From contig JALQWJ010000048.1 of the NCBI GenBank assembly GCA_023258775.1, positions 1 through 9,375 of the forward strand: a stretch of DNA of 9,375 nt, written 5' to 3'. Below are positions 7,076 through 9,375 of this stretch, piece after piece; the stretch's first letter is position 1, and the number at the start of each line of letters is the position of its first letter. Below the pieces are notes generated by a model. The model searched no databases. It saw only the letters and a list, made by a program, of their open reading frames with translations, and was not told where the DNA came from. This DNA comes from Burkholderiaceae bacterium (GTDB taxonomy: Bacteria; Pseudomonadota; Gammaproteobacteria; Burkholderiales; Burkholderiaceae_E). A program made the translations under genes and the position numbers.

Positions 7076-7743
7076 GCGATAAGCTTTCTCAAAGACCCGA
7101 TGAAACCAGGGCGAAAAGCATTGCAAAACTTTATGTTGATCCGATTTCACCTTATGCGTATTTTTATCTGAAACAAATCGATCGGCTTGACGATTTGCTC
7201 GACATCCGCATCACGCCAATCCTCTTCGGGGCGGTTCTAGCGCACTGGGGGCAGCTCGGCCCGGCAGAGATTGAATCGAAGCGGCGTCATACCTATCAGC
7301 ATTGCGTCTGGCTCGCCAGGCGTTATGGCTTAGCTTTTCAAATGCCGTCGCGCCATCCTTTCAACCCACTTTCAGCACTGCGTTTACTTGTTTCGATGGG
7401 TAACCCACCTGAGGCGATCAAGAAAGCAAGTGATTTTGTTTTTGAGCAGGGTCGTGACCCCGAACTTGACTTTTCTGGATTATGCGAGGTTTTAGGGGTT
7501 AGCGATGGCGCGCAAAGGATCCAGGAAAGCAGTGTCAAACAAGCCTTGCAAGCGCAAACCCAAGAGGCAATAGCTGCCAATGTGTTCGGCGTGCCGAGCC
7601 TTGTTGTTGACGGGCATTGTTTTTGGGGTGTTGACACCATTGACTGGGTAATTGACTACGTGCAAGACAGGCAAATGTTTGAGCGATCCGATATGAAATC
7701 GATCGAAAGCGTCGCCTGGGGCGTGCGGCGAAAGCGCGACTAA
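7072..7743 (+). CDS. 2-hydroxychromene-2-carboxylate isomerase-like protein (DsbA-fold, kappa-class GST relatives)
   Basis: This is a 223-aa thioredoxin/DsbA-fold protein of the NahD family. Characterised members isomerise 2-hydroxychromene-2-carboxylate in naphthalene catabolism using glutathione; many genomic copies have unknown substrates. Visible family signs are 'YVDPISPYAYFYL' (21-33), where Ser26 matches the glutathione-activating Ser and there is no CxxC, 'AHWGQLGPAEIESKRRHTY' (57-75), 'HPFNPLSALRL' (95-105) and the C-terminal 'NVFGVPSLVVDGHCFWG' (170-186) with the cis-Pro pair V174-P175. The N-terminus has about 17 extra residues before the first strand. The ATG at 7072 overlaps the dtd stop by four bases (ATGA), so the two are probably translationally coupled. 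No aromatic degradation genes are nearby, so the naphthalene role is not supported by context. A general glutathione-dependent isomerase or transferase is as likely. Confidence 0.93.
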   Translation: MSDKLSQRPDETRAKSIAKLYVDPISPYAYFYLKQIDRLDDLLDIRITPILFGAVLAHWGQLGPAEIESKRRHTYQHCVWLARRYGLAFQMPSRHPFNPLSALRLLVSMGNPPEAIKKASDFVFEQGRDPELDFSGLCEVLGVSDGAQRIQESSVKQALQAQTQEAIAANVFGVPSLVVDGHCFWGVDTIDWVIDYVQDRQMFERSDMKSIESVAWGVRRKRD

Positions 7744-7745
7744 AT

Positions 7746-7751
7746 GAGGGG
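7746..7751 (+). promoter_or_regulatory. Ribosome binding site for the GTG-started BLUF gene
   Basis: GAGGGG lies 6 bases before the GTG at 7758 and fixes this unusual start. An ATG at 7745 opens only a five-codon frame ending at 7762 and is not a gene start. Confidence 0.7.
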
Positions 7752-7757
7752 TGTAGC

Positions 7758-8183
7758 GTGAATGCGAAAGCAGACTTGGTCCATTTGAGCTATTGCAGTC
7801 AGGCCTGCACGGGACTCCAAACCGGTGATCTGGACAAAATTCTTGAAATTTCTAAAACAAATAATCATCGTCATCAGATCACTGGTCTACTGACATACAG
7901 CGGGGATATCTTTATCCAGTTTATCGAAGGCCCCAAAGCATCGATCGATCATTTGATGTATCGCTTGCGGGGCGATCGAAGGCATAAAAACTTAATCGTG
8001 CTCTCCGAAGGGCGTGATCATTTAAGACTTCTGCCCGACTGGGACATGGAGCTGGTAAGCGCATACGAGGCCCATCAAATGCTTCGCGAAGCTTTGCGCG
8101 AAACCGATCAGTACGGCACCGTCATTGCGCTCTCAAGACTACTTGCGAAATTGCAACCCGAGTTATATCGAGACGCTGAGTAA
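7758..8183 (+). CDS. Short stand-alone BLUF blue-light sensor protein
   Basis: This is a 141-aa single-domain BLUF protein (blue light sensing using FAD), cytoplasmic. The domain covers about 6-100, followed by C-terminal helices (about 103-138) as in PixD/BlrB-type short BLUF proteins. All key photocycle residues are present at the spacing known from AppA (Y21, N45, Q63, W104, M106): Tyr12 in 'HLSYCS', Asn36 in 'NNHRHQITGLL', Gln54 in 'IFIQFIEGP', Trp95 and Met97 in 'LPDWDMEL'. It should therefore bind flavin and be photoactive. There is no fused output domain, so it must signal through a partner protein. Start is GTG with the strong Shine-Dalgarno GAGGGG, 14 bases after the preceding stop, which puts it in one operon with dtd and the DsbA-fold gene. 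No EAL, GGDEF or response-regulator partner is in view. Confidence 0.95.
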   Translation: MNAKADLVHLSYCSQACTGLQTGDLDKILEISKTNNHRHQITGLLTYSGDIFIQFIEGPKASIDHLMYRLRGDRRHKNLIVLSEGRDHLRLLPDWDMELVSAYEAHQMLREALRETDQYGTVIALSRLLAKLQPELYRDAE

Positions 8184-8204
8184 GCCAGGTTCGTCGGCGA
8201 TCAG

Positions 8205-8234
8205 TTGGCATCGAGCTGCGGATCGAACTATCAT
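8205..8234 (+). promoter_or_regulatory. Putative sigma70 promoter of the ABC binding-protein gene
   Basis: TTGGCA (8205-8210; 5 of 6 matches to TTGACA) and TATCAT (8229-8234; 5 of 6 to TATAAT) are separated by 18 bases. The pair sits in the 108-bp gap after the BLUF gene and would give a 5' leader of about 50 bases. No convincing terminator hairpin with a T-run is visible in the gap, so read-through from the BLUF operon is possible. Confidence 0.4.
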
Positions 8235-8282
8235 CATGCCTTCGGTCTTATTTGTGGTACCCCTCATTTATTGAACATTGAT

Positions 8283-8286
8283 GGAG
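8283..8286 (+). promoter_or_regulatory. Ribosome binding site of the ABC binding-protein gene
   Basis: GGAG lies 5 bases before the ATG at 8292. A nearby ATG at 8281 meets a stop after four codons, so 8292 is the real start. Confidence 0.55.
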
Positions 8287-8291
8287 TTTGC

Positions 8292-9375
8292 ATGATCAAT
8301 CTTACAAATCCCAAGACGCTTCCGTGCCTGCTGCGTCAACTCGCTTTTGCGGCGGGCGCCGTGATGATCGGTACAGGTATCGGTATGGCCCAAGCTGCAA
8401 ACCTTAAATGGGCCGCCCAAAACGATATCCTCACACTAGACCCGCATTCGCAAAACCACGCGACGACAAACAATATTGTTGGCCACGCCTACGAAGGCCT
8501 GGTCCGTTATGATAAAAACTACCGAATCGAGCCTTGCCTTGCGACCAGCTGGCAAACGGTAAATCCAACAACATGGCGATTTAACCTGCGCAAAGATGTG
8601 AAATTCCATGACGGATCAACATTCACAGCAGACGATGTGATTTTTTCGTTTGATCGTATCCGGCAACCTCAGGGGACGATGCAAATTTATGTGGCGGGCG
8701 TTAAAGAAATCAAAAAAGTTGATGATCACACCATCGATATGATTCTTGACAAACCGAATCCTGTGTTGCTGAACAGTCTTGTGACTTTTCTCATCATGGA
8801 TAAGGAATGGGCTGCAAAGAACAAATCAGAGAAAGTTCAGGATTACAAGGCAAAAGAAGATACATTTGCATCACGAAACACCAACGGTACAGGGCCCTTT
8901 GTGATCAAAGAATGGTCGCCTGATCAGCGTATCGTGATGACCGCGAATAAGTCTTGGTGGGGTAAATCCGAAGGCAACGTTACCGATGTGACCTACACGC
9001 CCATTAAGGCTGATGCCACAAGAATTGCAGCCCTGCTTGCAGGTGATGTGGATTTAGTCACCGATTTGCCCACCCAAGATGTTGCGCGCTTGCGATCGAC
9101 TGCGAGCTTGTTTGTACTAGATGGCCCAGAAGTACGAACGATTTTTATCGGTATGGATCAGGGCAGTGATGAATTGAAGTATGGCGCTAAAGGTAAGAAT
9201 CCTTTTAAGGATGTTCGGGTTCGTCGGGCACTCTCCATGGCGGTAGATCGAGCAGCGATTCAGCGCACCATCATGCGTAATCTGTCGATCCCCGCAGCAA
9301 TTATGGTTGCTCCTGGTGTTCATGGCCACACCCCTGAGCTTGATAAAACCGTTCCTGCCAACGTCGAAGGCGCCA
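8292..9375 (+). CDS. ABC transporter periplasmic binding protein, family 5 (DppA/OppA-like), partial (C-terminus off the right edge)
   Basis: This is a periplasmic solute-binding protein for peptide, nickel or related ABC importers. The first 361 residues are visible. Full-length members are about 500-540 aa, so about two thirds is here. A Sec signal peptide ends at 'MAQA' (residues 32-35), just before mature 'ANLKWAAQNDILTLDPH'. The family 5 signature is clear: 'WRFNLRKDVKFHDGSTFTAD' (about 99-118) followed by 'DVIFSFDRIR'. Further family features are 'NGTGPFVIKEWSPDQRIVM', 'NKSWWG', 'LLAGDVDLVTDLP' and 'NPFKDVRVRRALSMAVDRAA', the usual lead-in to the second lobe. The start follows GGAG by 5 bases. 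Permease and ATPase genes would be expected downstream, outside the window. The substrate cannot be told from this part, though dipeptides or oligopeptides are the default expectation. Confidence 0.95.
   Translation, partial: MINLTNPKTLPCLLRQLAFAAGAVMIGTGIGMAQAANLKWAAQNDILTLDPHSQNHATTNNIVGHAYEGLVRYDKNYRIEPCLATSWQTVNPTTWRFNLRKDVKFHDGSTFTADDVIFSFDRIRQPQGTMQIYVAGVKEIKKVDDHTIDMILDKPNPVLLNSLVTFLIMDKEWAAKNKSEKVQDYKAKEDTFASRNTNGTGPFVIKEWSPDQRIVMTANKSWWGKSEGNVTDVTYTPIKADATRIAALLAGDVDLVTDLPTQDVARLRSTASLFVLDGPEVRTIFIGMDQGSDELKYGAKGKNPFKDVRVRRALSMAVDRAAIQRTIMRNLSIPAAIMVAPGVHGHTPELDKTVPANVEGA

Noticed and set aside
9117..9329. Minus-strand open frame (70 codons) opposite the ABC binding-protein gene
   Set aside because: It is antisense to a well-conserved part of the family 5 binding protein and shows no domain or ribosome site of note.

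Overview
The window looks like chromosomal DNA from a Gram-negative proteobacterium of moderate GC content. An outer-membrane factor, a lipoprotein adaptor and an RND pump point to a two-membrane envelope. The 2-hydroxychromene-2-carboxylate isomerase-like protein and the general gene style fit a beta- or gammaproteobacterium, with Burkholderiales-like the best guess. There is no rRNA or other marker gene, so this placement is an inference. Coding density is high and no stretch over 300 bases lacks a gene. I saw no tRNA, rRNA, CRISPR array or insertion sequence.

Left part (1-5392, all minus strand): a tripartite heavy-metal efflux operon read from right to left as outer-membrane factor (CzcC/TolC type), periplasmic adaptor (CzcB/CusB type lipoprotein) and inner-membrane RND pump (CzcA/CusA type). 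The pump gene runs off the left edge. Together they would form an envelope-spanning, proton-driven channel exporting metal cations. The internal 1 kb of the pump gene (about 1600-2580) has a very different codon composition from everything around it. It looks like a recombination mosaic or an assembly chimera.

Middle (5459-6610): a 13-bp direct repeat sits in front of the efflux operon. Next to it, also on the minus strand, is an HtrA/Deg-like trypsin-fold protein with a PDZ domain whose catalytic His and Asp are both replaced, so it is probably a pseudoprotease. A short divergent gap then separates it from the plus-strand genes.

Right part (6611-8183, plus strand): a compact three-gene unit of D-aminoacyl-tRNA deacylase (dtd), a DsbA-fold 2-hydroxychromene-2-carboxylate isomerase-like protein, and a short stand-alone BLUF blue-light receptor. 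The first two overlap by ATGA, and the BLUF gene starts 14 bases after the second with a strong Shine-Dalgarno. After a 108-bp gap holding a plausible sigma70 promoter, the N-terminal two thirds of a family 5 (DppA/OppA-like) ABC transporter binding protein runs off the right edge.

Nothing here is a clearly new defence or mobile system. The points most worth a second look are the mosaic pump gene, the degenerate HtrA-like protein beside the metal operon, and the BLUF photoreceptor co-transcribed with two enzymes.
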